From positions 20,358,642 through 20,422,641 of the forward strand of contig OY992537.1 of assembly GCA_963921195.1 (NCBI GenBank): DNA of 64,000 nt, in the 5' to 3' direction. Position 1 is the stretch's first letter. Every line of letters begins with the position of its first letter. The translations under genes were made by a program, and so were the position numbers. The DNA is from Pegoplata infirma (lineage: Eukaryota; Arthropoda; Insecta; Diptera; Anthomyiidae). This document shows positions 30,275-40,620 of the stretch, one piece after another. Under the pieces are notes generated by a model. That model was not told the origin of the DNA and did no database searches. It worked only from the letters and a program-made list of their open reading frames with translations.

Positions 30275-31012
30275 TAGGGTTGCCAGATACTAGAAGTCAA
30301 ATAACTGGACAATGGAAAATTTTCAGCTGGATTTTTAAAAAGTAACTGGACCCATAAATATTTTTTTTTAATAATTTGAAAAAAAAAAAACAACCGATTT
30401 TCATATTTGAGATACATATTCAAATTTTGGTCTAAATGGCCGTCTCTATTTGTCACGGCAAAATGTGCTTTTTTAAGCATTCCTATTACTTTTTGTCATT
30501 GGCCTGATGATGGTTAGAGTATATTTTTCATAATCAGTTCAAAGTGGTCAAATCTGGAAATCAAGATGGACAGTTAAAATTTCCTGGACGTTCGAAGTTA
30601 AAAAAGTGCGACAAAAAAGGGTGACCATTACTTGCAGATTTGACCCATCCAGACATATTTTTGTGGGGTTTTTTAAAAGAAAAATGTACGCCAAGAATCC
30701 TTAAATCATCGAAGAGCGAAATCAACTCTAGACTGACCGAGATGCTCGAAAAAGTTATAAAAAAATTAAAGAAAATGCAGCAAAAAGTGCACATTTTCCG
30801 TATCCAAAAGAGACATTTATGATATATTTATGATTAATGTTTTATTGAAAAAGTAGTCCCAAAGAATTGTAAAAAATATTTAATAAACAAAAATAATTGT
30901 TAAAATTATGAAAATCCTTTTTCAACTGGACAAATTATATTTTAACTGGAAACTGGAACAGACCTCAAATAACTGGAAAATCCAGGCCATTCCAGGCCGT
31001 CTGGCAACCCTA
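30275..31012. mobile_element. hAT-like element, TSD ACTAAATC, with a transposase scrap inside
   Basis: The ends TAGGGTTGCCAGA and TCTGGCAACCCTA are perfect 13-base inverted repeats. ACTAAATC flanks both sides exactly (30267-30274, 31013-31020). The word AACTGGA is repeated in the same orientation near both ends (30301, 30343, 30924, 30943, 30970). The middle contains a fragment that resembles mariner/IS630-type transposase rather than hAT transposase (30570-30822). Non-autonomous. Confidence 0.88.
30570..30822 (+). pseudogene. Mariner/IS630-like transposase C-terminal fragment (broken)
   Basis: Reading from 30582 gives FPGRS..., an in-frame stop, then LLADLTHPDIFLWGFLKEKC and a charged helical tail ending EKVIKKLKKMQQKV. 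The series 'P-x-x-x-DLTPxDFFLWGxLK' followed by a helical tail is typical of the last third of DDE/DDD transposases of the Tc1/mariner/IS630 group, including the region of the last catalytic acidic residue (here D in DLTHPD or nearby). There is no upstream catalytic region. A stop codon (TGA near 30621) and the short length show it is dead. It sits inside a hAT-like element, so it was probably captured or is an older insertion. Family assignment from motif memory: moderate. Confidence 0.6.
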
Positions 31013-31020
31013 ACTAAATC

Positions 31021-32389
31021 CCATTGTAATATCAGTTTTTTTAAAGTTAGCGTAAGGATTACCGATATTCCCGATTATTTTTTTTTATTTTTAAATAAAA
31101 AAAAATATTTTTTATTTTATTTAGACAATCGCTGAATGTTTATTATCTTAACCCCAGCAAAAAATCAACGAAGTGGTTCAAAAAGAATTATTGGTTTCAC
31201 TACATACAAAGTAGCGATAGGTGCCGAACTTCATATTCCGTATTATGCAATTAATAATACTCATTCGCAACGTTAAATCAAGAAAATACAAGCAAATTAC
31301 AAAATTGTTATGAAATTTAAAGTTCATATGCGATTTTCTCGAAAAAAACGAAGAACGTGTTTCTGATTTTTTTTTTGTGTGGATGGACAAACATCTAAAC
31401 TTTTAAAAAAAATTTACAAAAGAAAAAAAAGTGGCATGTTTTTTAATAAATTGACATTTTTAAAAAATGGAAAATTTCAGAACGGGTTCTGAAAATTTTC
31501 TCAAAAAAAAAAATTTTTAATTGATAGCCCATACAAAACTATATAAGAATGTAAATTTTTGAGATTGTGGTGCATTCCGTTTTAATGTGATAAATATTTA
31601 ATCAAGGCAACTCGCCACAAATTTGACCATTTTTCCAATATTTGACCACGCCTTCTAAGTCCAGTTTTTGAAAATTAGAAAAACCAAAAACGAAATTTTC
31701 TTAGTTCTATATAGGGCTTTAGAAACAACCTATTCAGAAATTTACGGGACACATGTTTTTCTGTAGCGGGACATTTGGTGTGGAATGCCTCATATATCTT
31801 ATACCGAAAAAAGTTGGTGCTAAATTAATTAAATACATTTACAAACTAAAGCGCATGTTGCTGCATCGCATTATTAAAGATTGTTTAAGCTTTTTAGAAA
31901 ATTCAGGTTTAGGCTTGTGGTCAGAACAAACTGGTGAATCGATTCGCCGTGAATTTTTATAGTTTTGTGATCTTTATTAATCTTGATCTTTAATTACTCC
32001 TTTTTTAATTCGAAGTATATACGTTTGATTATCAATGAAATTAATTTTTCTATCACGTAAGGTTTTTAAGATATTCGCGTTTGAATAATGAAATATTTGG
32101 GTCTCCTCTGAAACGTATTCTTAAGTTGCTCAAACACAATGGTAACTATAAATATTCACATATTTAACAAGACAAACCGACATTTAAAATCCTACTGATG
32201 ATGACACTAACTGGGGTGTTTGAAACCGGTATAGGAAATACCAGAAATGTCTATAATTTTTAGAAATTAAATTTTTCTTCTGCATTTTTTCAACTTGAAC
32301 CTTATAACAAATATAATTAGAGCCCGTGCTCGATCTGCACTTACAGAAAAAATCAAATACAATAGTACTCGATTTAGTAAAAATCTGGT
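31021..32389. other. Non-coding DNA, no element recognised
   Basis: Composition is slightly more balanced than in the minisatellite regions. Short open frames (31178-31390, 31753-31962) show no family motif. The frame at 31753-31962 has a charged, helix-like middle but I cannot assign it. Confidence 0.45.
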
Positions 32390-32397
32390 ATTCAAAT

Positions 32398-33036
32398 CAT
32401 AGATGGGACTAATTAATTAAAGGGACCAATTAATTGATGGTTTAATTACCATTTAATTGATGCCAATGGTAATGAAATTTTTTTCATTACCATTGGTTGT
32501 ATCAATTGTACCAATTAAATTACTTATCAATTTAATTACTAATGAAAATTAAAAAAAAAAATAATTACCATTGGTATGGCCTCACTTAAAAAAAATAATT
32601 ACCATTAGTAAAAGTCGTCACATGTTGTCAAAATCGTTAATATTTGGATATATCATTTGTTTTTTGTTATATGGTGTTTTAGTTTTTCACATTTTATAAA
32701 CCAAACATACGATGATTGCCTTTGTATAACACAATATTTGAAATTTTTATTTGCGTTTTGTTTTTTGTCTTTAACATTTTTATATTTTTTTGTAAAAACA
32801 TACTTTGATGTTTAAATTTTTAACTTTTCAAAAAAACAAAAATGTGCAATCCAATGGTTTTGAAACCAATTATAATTGGTGTTTTTCAACAATTGGTGCA
32901 TTTCATTACCATTAGTAATTATTTTTTCAATTAAAAAATTTAATTACCATTAAATGGTAATGAAATTTTTTTCATTACCATTGATATCAACCAATGGTAA
33001 TTAAATTTCAATGGTAATTAAAAATTCCCATCTATG
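32398..33036. mobile_element. hAT-like non-autonomous element, TSD ATTCAAAT
   Basis: The ends CATAGATGGGA and TCCCATCTATG are perfect 11-base inverted repeats. ATTCAAAT flanks both sides exactly (32390-32397, 33037-33044). The interior is filled with ATTACCATTGGT / ATGGTAATGAAA words on both strands, densest in the outer 150-200 bp on each side. No reading frame. The 8-bp duplication points to hAT. Confidence 0.9.
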
Positions 33037-33342
33037 ATTCAAATTTTGCTATCGCGTACTTTTTTTTGAAATATTAGCGTTTGAAAAACTCAAACTCCAC
33101 TGTTGCGCACTTATTTTCTTTATAAATCACACTATAGTTTTTAAACGCGAATATCTCAAAAACAGAAAATGCTTGAAAAATTTGGATCGCAGTTTTGGAA
33201 CCAGGAGGTCCATTTTATATTAAATCAAGTCCTATTTGGTGGAAGCAACGCAAGAATACGTAACAGTGGACCCCTAAAAGTGCTAAAACATTGTTTTTTT
33301 TAATTGTGTTTATATATTGTTGGACTGTATATTTTATAACTG

Positions 33343-33475
33343 AATTTTTATTTAGTTCGGTTTGAGTCCATATTAATTATTTCTGAGAAATAATAATTGT
33401 TGTACAATGAGAAAATCTGAAAAAAATCAAGTGACAACACAGGCTAAGTGGAGATGTCGACAGCTTTCGGAAGAT
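33343..33475 (+). repeat. Segment inverted-duplicated at 49.86-50.74 kb
   Basis: AACTGAATTTTTATTTAGTTC, GGTTTGAGTCCATATTAATT, TTGTTGTACAATGAGAAAAT and CACAGGCTAAGTGGAGATGTC match, in reverse complement, 49857-49922 joined to 50677-50740. The matching region covers flank plus the first bases of the Jockey-like 5' region. It also preserves the empty TA site (33403-33404) used by the 750-bp CACTC element. Confidence 0.85.
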
Positions 33476-33725
33476 GCCACCCTTCCATCATCAGCACTCC
33501 TTCGATTGCCACACACTTAAGTGTGTCAGATTAAAATTAGCCATTTAAATGAAACTTTTAAAGAAATTAAGAATTGGAATTACTCCTCTTTGTGTTGAAT
33601 AACCCGTATTCACCATTAATTCGTGTTGTATTCATTTGGCAGAAACTTAATCCATCTTAACTTTTAACAGAGTTGTATTTTTCCCATTGTTAACCCTTAG
33701 TAGGACTTTTCAAGTCTTGAAAAAT
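33425..33725 (+). mobile_element. Orphan 5' region of the Jockey-like element
   Basis: From GTGACAACACAGGCTAAG to TTTTCAAGTCTTGAAAAA it matches 45850-46116 over its whole length (with CACACACTTAAGTGTGTCAG, ATTAGCCATTTAAATGAAAC and TTCATTTGGCAGAAACTTAA). It stops right where the ATG at 46117 begins in the longer copy. Only the leader is present, the opposite of the usual 5' truncation of non-LTR elements. It either arose by internal deletion or is a separate element that the long copy carries. Confidence 0.7.
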
Positions 33726-33729
33726 TTTT

Positions 33730-36700
33730 TACTTTTTAACAGCGAATAAATTTAACAGATGTTTTTTGTTCAAACAATTAAAAAGAGTTTAATAGTAAAA
33801 TAAACGATTTTGTATTACGGATGTAAATAATTTTATATATAACTTTTCGAGGACATTTTAAAGGGGACTATTTTAATTTTTAAGTATTAATAATGCTACA
33901 TTAGACTATATTTTTTAATTAATTCTTAGCAAGAAAAACTCTATTAAGAAAAAAAAAGAAAACAAGACAAAGTGAATTAATTAAAAATATAAACCTTAGC
34001 AGAAAATGATACCAATATGAATAAAAAGATTTTAACAAAAGGTAATGCTTAAAAAAAGAAACACACAAAAATTTGTAAAGAAATATCCTTCTGTAAGCCA
34101 AAATTAAATCTGGTCCTTAAATAACTGGCCTCTAAACAAAATGGCTTTAAATTTCTGTTTTTTATAGAAGATGTCTTACTCTCTTTAAGCTCAAAATATA
34201 ACAATGTAGATCTAAATAAAAAAAATCGACAAAAAATTATAAAAAAAAACCAATTGTATATTGAGTTGGTTTATTCTAGCTCGAGGTCTTTTTTTCTTTT
34301 ACTAATAAAAATTATGATTTTGTAATAAAATAATTTTAAGAAAATAATTTTTTTGTTTTAAATTTATTTATGTTGGTAATTTTTCCAAGACTTAGTCGAC
34401 AAGTGCTTCGGAATTTGTCGGATTCCAATGTCACAACTATTTGGCAAATATAAAAGCCCTATACTAGAAGTAGCAAATGGAATTTAAATGACAAATCGCT
34501 AATGTTCAAACAAAAATATTAATACATCTTCAAAGGTCGAATAAAACAATATTTATTTTTCAAAGAAAATTAATTAGAATTTGATTACAAAAATTAATAA
34601 ACAGTTCGAGGGTTTAGTGTATTAATAATCCCTAAAGTGACCATAGCCACAAATGTTAGAAAAACCTTAGAGATGACGAAAAAAATTCAAAAGATTTTTA
34701 GAGAGAGATGTCGAAAAAAATTCAAAAGATTTTTATTTTTTAAACACTTAACAACAAACGAAAGAAACCCACAAAAAATGTAAAATGAAACTATAATTCC
34801 CAGAATGAATTTATACACATACAAAAAAATGTATATGATAAACATTTGTAGAAAACCCACCTTCAATTTTCATACCCCAAAAAAAAAATATACTTATACC
34901 AATTATTTCTGTATCTAACTAGAGACCCTTAAACATTTAATTGGTAGATTTTGCTTTTAATAACAAAAAAACGAAATATAAAATAATAACAAAAAAATAC
35001 AATACTAAAATATTCTGTTTTTTTTTGTGGTTTTCTGTTTAAATTGACAAATTGAGTTGGTACTATGGACCCGTACGAAATATACAAACACATACACTAA
35101 ATAATAAAAAAAAAGAAACACAGTTTTTGCCCATTTTGAGTACTTTTATATTTTTCCATTAAAAATTTTCTAATTAATTTTTAAATAAGTGAAATGTTGT
35201 TGAAATTGCCTAAGGAATTTTAGCGTATATAATATGGAATTGAAAATAAATTTCAAGTCTAACACAAATCTAGCAATACATTTGAAAAAAACATTTCCAT
35301 TTGACGACAATTAAAAAAAACTCGAAAACTTTTGTACATGTCACATAACCTCAAATTATAAGGACAAATGTGAACAGATTTACGTATCGAATGTTATTTA
35401 AACAGGAATAAACTTATTTTTTACACAAAAATTAATTTTCGCTGATTTTTTTTTTCACCAAAAAAATGTTTTTTTTTTTTTTCAAAATAAAGAAACTTTA
35501 CATCAAAATGAATTTCCTTTCCTGATTTTAAGAATTTTTTTTTTCACAAAATTTAGTTTTTGTTTTAATAAAGCTTTTCACAATAAAATATATTCGGCAA
35601 GGCCAAATTTATTTTTTTTTTTTATTTTCAAAAACGGGTAAATCGGAAAAGTTCTGAAAAAATATAAAATTATGATTGTAAATGCTTAAGCTTAATCGGT
35701 TTGCAAATCGGGAGTTGAAAATTTGTGTCCATATTTTCCAATTTTTTTTTAAACCAAACCCAAACCTAACCTTAAAACATTCATAACATACTCAAAAATC
35801 AGATATTGTTAAAAACTAGATTTTCAAAACCAATTCGTCTTCCTGGCTTTGGTACAGACGCTCTAAAAATGTATAAAATCCCCACAAAACGATGGACCAA
35901 AAATAATTTAACGGTATTTAGATGGAAAGGAAAAAATGTATAAAAAAATATTACAAAATAGGATATCAGCTTATACAAGTACATTTCTAACAAACGAAAA
36001 AAATAGAAAATTGAAACTAAAAAAAAAAAAATAATGAAGCAAAATAAAATAATGGAATTAAGTACACAAAATACAAACCGAAATGTTAAAAAAATAAAAA
36101 ATAAATCTCTAAAAAAAGCAGCTTAAAAGTCCAAGTTTTATTGAAAAGAATAAAAGATTAACTTGAATATTTCAAAACAGTAGACGAGCTAAGATTTTAT
36201 TTGAAATTACAAACTGGAGATCTTGTTTAGGAACAGGAACATAAGTCACTTTAAATAAAAACTGAAACAATCCAATCTCAAAATTTGGTGGCTAAGTGGG
36301 AGAACGGGTTTTTTTTGCATATTTTTTAAATTTGGTCCTAAGTGACAATTTGCAAATAAGGATCCAACTTATGAACCGTTACTAACTATTAGGGGAATAC
36401 TCAATTTTTCGCGTAATTCATCGAAATATTGGTGTAAACCCCCGGCATGAAAAATTGTGTCGGTAAATCCAAAATTATCTATCTTGTGACTGGTGAAAAT
36501 GATACATATCACTAAAATGTATAAAAATGTTTCTCATGTGAAAACTGAACTTATCACTAGCCGTTTCAAATATATTTATGTTTCTCGTGACCATTTACAA
36601 TGTTAAATAAAATTGTACAAAATTTTCAAAGTCCCGAAAAAACGTTTAAAAATTTTTTAAAATCCAAATACAAAAGTTTTGGCAAAATTTATTTTAATTC

Positions 36701-36855
36701 CCCAATAAAATTATTTTTTGCGTTTTGAAGTAAACTGAAAAAAAAAACAATCTAAAATCCTTATGGGACGATCCTTTATCAAATCAGTATAATTTGTTTA
36801 ATGATATTTTTATTTATCGGATTAAATTATTTCATGACAAAAAAGTTTTTCTTCC
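33730..36855. other. AT-rich non-coding DNA; small tandem duplication
   Basis: The longest stretch here without a recognised element. A ~35-bp duplication (GAGATGACGAAAAAAATTCA and GAGATGTCGAAAAAAATTCA) lies at 34671-34738. No coding motif or paired termini seen. It could include unique host intronic or intergenic DNA. Confidence 0.5.
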
Positions 36856-36950
36856 TTTTTTAAGCTTCTGGGTAAATTTTTATTCTCCTAGGCCAAATAC
36901 TAATCAGGAACAAATTTGAGGCCAATCGGATTAAATTTACCCGTGATGGG
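36856..36950 (+). repeat. Dispersed direct repeat, copy 1 (CCAATCGGATTAAAT)
   Basis: TATTCTCCTAGG...ACAAATTTGAGGCCAATC and GGATTAAATTTACCCGTG match 39985-40050 (CATTCTCCTAGGAC, GAGGACAATCGGATTAAAT) in the same orientation. The two copies lie either side of the fold-backs at 37.2-39.8 kb. Confidence 0.6.
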
Positions 36951-37189
36951 TTGTGTCTTACCATACATCATATTTAATAATTTTAATGCGCTTTCTAAAA
37001 AATTTTAAAATCACTCAATCGGATTTAGAAATAACACTATTTGCAAATTTCAAAAAAATTATGGTTTTTCTTACTTTGAACAAATTTTCTATAAAAACCC
37101 TCAACATTTTTTCCATTGACTGTTTCATACAGCTTAAGTCAAACTTTAATTTATACTCAACCCCAAAACATAGAGCACACCGGATTACT

Positions 37190-37795
37190 TTTACTTACGA
37201 GGAAGTTCTTTTACAGGGCACCCACCGATTGTCCTGAAATTTTAATATGGAAATGAGTGGGAAAAAATAAGAGTTACCTGTTGTTTTTAGCTGGCCAATC
37301 ATAAATTTAAAAAAGGGTTGCACCTTATACAAAATTAAGGGCTTTCTGAAAAATCCGTATAAAACCCGAACTAGCAGGAGTTTCGCCAAACGAAAAAATT
37401 CTGGTCAGCTTAATTTTGATAGAGATTATTATATATGATTTTGGCGGTCGTACGTATATACATCTCCATATAAACTACCCCAACGACTACACATTTTTGA
37501 CAATAACGAACTTAATGAACCCCAATTTGGAGACGACCGATACACCATTGGATAGACCTTTAAAAAAAACTTTCGACCCGTATAAAATGATCATATAGTA
37601 GTTTATTTTTAAGAAATAGGAAAATCCTCAAAAAAGCAAAAAAAATCCTGTTTTTCCCCCTGCTCTTTGACCCGCTAAATGTGAGATTGTGCAGCTATAA
37701 AAAAAACAGGTAACTTTAAGTTTGCTCCCCTCTTCCCATGTACAAGTTTTAGGACAATCGGTGGGTGCCCTGTGAAAGACCTTCCTTGTTAGTGC
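37190..37795. mobile_element. Fold-back segment with CAGGGCACCCACCGATTGTCC arms
   Basis: The left arm 37197-37310 (GGAAGTTCTTTTACAGGGCA, CACCCACCGATTGTCCTGAA, GAGTTACCTGTTGTTTTTAGC) returns inverted at 37690-37787 (GCAGCTATAAAAAAAACAGG, AGGACAATCGGTGGGTGCCC). The centre lies near 37500. The similarity continues a little outside on both sides. No protein. The frame 37416-37598 lies in the loop and is unassigned. Confidence 0.65.
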
Positions 37796-38535
37796 CATTC
37801 GATCAAAGTTTTTCTTATAAAAACCACCTCTTGCAATATATAAATTTTATTAATGGCATGTTGAAAAAGAATATCAAAAAATTTTTAGAATCGGTCGAAC
37901 GGTTTTCGAGATATCGCAATTTGAAATTTGACAAAAAAAAATCAAAAAATGGAAGTTTTTTCCAAAGGCCAAAAAAAATCTCAAATTTATTTTGCCTTGA
38001 CTCTTTGACAGGGCTTATATAAAACTTTTGAATTAATACTGGAAGTTTTCCAAATTTCCAAAACTTTGATCGAATGGCCTCGGGTTCAATCGGCCATTGC
38101 CCAAATGAAGTTTAAATGAAAGTTCGTCACAAGCTCTATGAAAGGATAAAAGAAAAAATTTCAATATTTTTATTTTTTTAATTTTTTGAACGAAGAAAAA
38201 CCGTAATTTTTTTTGCAAATACATATAAAGCAGCGATATTTCGAAAACCGGTCCACCGATTTAAATAATTACTGTTCAGCGCTTCAAATTATTTAATATT
38301 ACATTCACTGCGAATCAAATCAATAACGAATCGAGTTTTTCACTTTTTAATCGAATATATCTTTGTAAAGAACATTATCGAGCTAATAATGCCAAATAAT
38401 AACAATAATCAAAAGACTGAGAAAAGTCCTTTAAAAAAATATTTTTCGGCAACTTGTTAAAAAATCACTAGTTTTTTCTGAGTCACTTGAATAATTTTGG
38501 AATTCAGACCAAGTAGTACCTAAATTCAATTTAAA

Positions 38536-39160
38536 ATGAATAGCAATCCCTCAAACAATAAAAACAAAACAATTTTGATTCGAATTTTTATGAAAATGGG
38601 ACTCATAAAGCTCTTAGCTCATCCGAAAAGCAAAAAGAACTGACTTTAAAGTCCAAAGTGTTAAAGGCCGTTGAAATCGCGGAAATAATAGAGAAGGGGA
38701 CAACTGCTGTATGCAATTATCTAAATAACATTCAGAACTATGGAAAAAAACATAAATGGGCGAACTAAAATGGCAACAACAGAACGAGATCGACAAAAAT
38801 TTTAAAAATTCCTCAAAATTCTACGCCGACACCGTTCAAAATTCTCAAAGAAAGTGGCGTTAATGCGAGTATTTGTACAGTCCGTCGCGTTTAAAAGTCA
38901 AGTGAGTTCATAGCTCGCCGACTACAATGACACGGTCTGAGTACTTTTTTAAAGTAATTATTCCGACGAAAAAAAAAATGAATACCGTTGCATTAGACGG
39001 ATACAATTGTTGTCGGTGATTTTAGACAATAAAAACAGTTTTTGCATAGCAGACAGATCATAGAAGGTGTCGTTATGGTAAGGGGTGCGATATTCTACTG
39101 TGGCATCATCACTGTTCCTTACGTTATCATCGATGCTTCTTAAGTTTGCAATTAAGGGGT
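38536..39160 (+). pseudogene. Tc1-type transposase, N-terminal half (dead)
   Basis: Starts at MNSNPSNNKN near 38536. In pieced frames it shows the first helix-turn-helix (KAVEIAEIIEKG, CNYLNNIQNYGKKHKWAN at about 38660-38765) and a second DNA-binding segment (TTERDRQKILKIPQNSTPT, NASICTVRRVKSSEFIARR to about 38920). The catalytic-core entry SDEKK follows at 38962-38976, then LDGYN and GVVMVRGAIFYCGIITVPY to about 39140. The order fits Tc1 transposases (paired-like HTHs, then the first catalytic Asp in SDE). The Asp of SDEKK is present, but the later catalytic Asp and Glu/Asp are absent, and several stops and frameshifts break the frame. Nuclear DNA transposition enzyme by family; non-functional here. 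Confidence 0.7.
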
Positions 39161-39189
39161 GGCTTTTTTGCAATTTTTCCACAGACTAT

Positions 39190-39564
39190 GAGCTCATTTA
39201 ATTTTAAATTTTGATGGACTGTAGAAATACCCACAAAATCCCCACTTTCTTTGAGAATTTTGCAACCTGTCAACGTGGAATTCGAGGGAATTCTTAAAAT
39301 TTCTGTCGTTCTCGTTCTGTTGTTGCCATTTTAGTGCGTCCATTCGTGTTTTTTTCCATAGTTCTTAATGTCATATAAATAAATGCATTCAACAGGTTTG
39401 CCCCTCTCTATTATTTTCGCGATTTCAATGGCCTTTAACACTTTGAACTTCAAAGTCAATGCTTTTTTCTTTTTGAAAGAGCTAAGAGCTGTTGTGAGTC
39501 TCATTTTTATTGAAATTCGAAACAAACCCGGTTTGTTTTTATCGTTTAAGAAATTGGTATTCAT
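39190..39564 (-). pseudogene. Tc1-type transposase, N-terminal part, opposite strand (dead)
   Basis: Begins at 39564 with MNTNFLNDKNKPGLFRISIK, then KFKVLKAIEIAKIIERGKP and YLYDIKNYGKKHEWTH (first HTH), then a stop. After it ILRIPSNSTLTGCKILKESG and a KIAKKPPLNCKLKKHR-like basic stretch reach about 39140. It is the mirror of the plus copy but slightly better preserved at the start (an open frame 39564-39331). It lacks the catalytic core. The two copies differ enough to show that the inverted duplication is old. Confidence 0.68.
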
Positions 39565-39959
39565 AACAAATTGGATTCAGGTCATACTTGGTCGGTATTC
39601 AAGTGATTCATAAAAAACTACTTATTTTTTAACAAGTTGCCGAAAAATATTTTTTTAAAGGACTTTTTTTAGTCTTTTGATTATTGTTCTTATTTGACAT
39701 TATTAGATAGATAATGGCCCTTATTAGTGCATTTTTTTATATTTTTCCGCCTATTCGTTACAAAGATATATTCGATTAAAAAGTGAAAAACTCGATTCCT
39801 TATTGATGTGATTCGCAATGTATGTACTTTGATTTGCATTACATACGTTGTATGCCTATTAAATTAAATTTTTTTCGGGAATTGGGAAAAATCAAAACGA
39901 CTATTATGTGTCATGTTGCGTTAGACAGGCATTTTTGGCATGGCAAAAATTTTTTTTTG

Positions 39960-40060
39960 CCGATTTAAAATTTCCGGACAAATTTTCATTCTCCTAGGAC
40001 TAAAACTTAAGTGGTACAACTTTGAGGACAATCGGATTAAATATATCCGTGGCACATGGG
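39960..40060 (+). repeat. Dispersed direct repeat, copy 2
   Basis: Matches 36856-36950 (TTCCGGACAAATTTTCATTC, GAGGACAATCGGATTAAATA). The following text (38040-38240 versus 40930-41120: GCTCTATAAA, CGATATCTCTAAAACCGTTCG) also corresponds, suggesting a larger diverged direct duplication. Confidence 0.5.
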
Positions 40061-40194
40061 GATCAAAGTTTTTGAGTTTTTGAAAATTAAAAAAAAAACA
40101 TCTATAAAATAAAAATCGATCGAAGAGCTTTCGAGATACATATTGCTACTTGAAATTCACAAAAAATTTAGTTTTTTCTATTGAAGGATACATT

Positions 40195-40480
40195 TTTTAG
40201 AGGACGTAACTTACGTCCTTTTTCCTGCTATGTAAAAATTATAAAATGGGAAAATATGGGAAGATCCTCGTTTTTCATTTGCTATATTTAGTGACATCAT
40301 AGGACAAAAAAAATATTCTAAAAAATGTAATCCTCTAAAACTATGAAGTCCTTTTAAATGGAAAAAGGATCACGAAAAGCAAAACTGTGAATGCAGTTTT
40401 ACTACGTTTAGTCTCTACATAGTTTCAAACGCATATTATACAGTTCGTGTTTAACTTTTTTTAATTTTTGTCGTACGGTT
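40195..40480 (-). repeat. Third copy of the 29.4-29.9 kb arm
   Basis: GACGTAACTTACGTCC, AGTCCTTTTAAATGGAAAAAG, GATCACGAAAAGCAAAACTG and ACGCATATTATACAGTTCG correspond to 29385-29620 in reverse complement and to the arm at 29700-29900 directly. It adjoins the same dipteran repeat end, as at 29.3 kb. Confidence 0.65.
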
Positions 40481-40484
40481 ATAT

Positions 40485-40575
40485 TATACCATTCACTCTA
40501 GTGATAGTGGGCATATATAAGTTTGTCCTTCTATTTGTAGCAACTCGAAATATTGGCCTAGGACCCCCTAAAGTA
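40485..40575 (+). mobile_element. Dipteran repeat end fragment
   Basis: ATACCATTCACTCTAGTGAT, AGTTTGTCCTTCTATTTG and CTCGAAATATTGGCCTAGGA correspond to 43548-43625. Truncated at the junction with a Tc1-like end (TACAGTGGGCGACAACACATT at 40578). Confidence 0.65.
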
Positions 40576-40620
40576 TATACAGTGGGCGACAACACATTGG
40601 AAACTTTTTTATAGTAGATG
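40576..40620 (+). mobile_element. Possible Tc1-type terminal repeat
   Basis: TATATACAGTGGGCGACAAC followed by ACATTGGAAAC resembles the TA-CAGTGGCGGAC... terminal repeats of Tc1-family elements. A matching right end was not found; ACCCACAGTATGCAG at 41423 is a weak candidate. Low support. Confidence 0.35.

Larger units (their letters stand above)
38290..39835. mobile_element. Fold-back made from two head-on Tc1-type element ends
   Basis: The outer arms 38300-38560 (GAATCGAGTTTTTCACTTTT, TCGAATATATCTTTGTAAAG, ACTTTTTAACAAG inverse) return inverted at 39600-39830. Inside each arm lies the start of a Tc1-type transposase, pointing toward the centre: plus strand 38536-39160 and minus strand 39190-39564. 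The plus copy runs further into the protein. This layout shows the palindrome formed by inverted duplication of a Tc1 element end. Confidence 0.8.

Noticed and set aside
31753..31962. Short frame with a charged helical middle as a host exon
   Set aside because: I could not assign it to any family, and there is no supporting neighbour exon. Left as unannotated.
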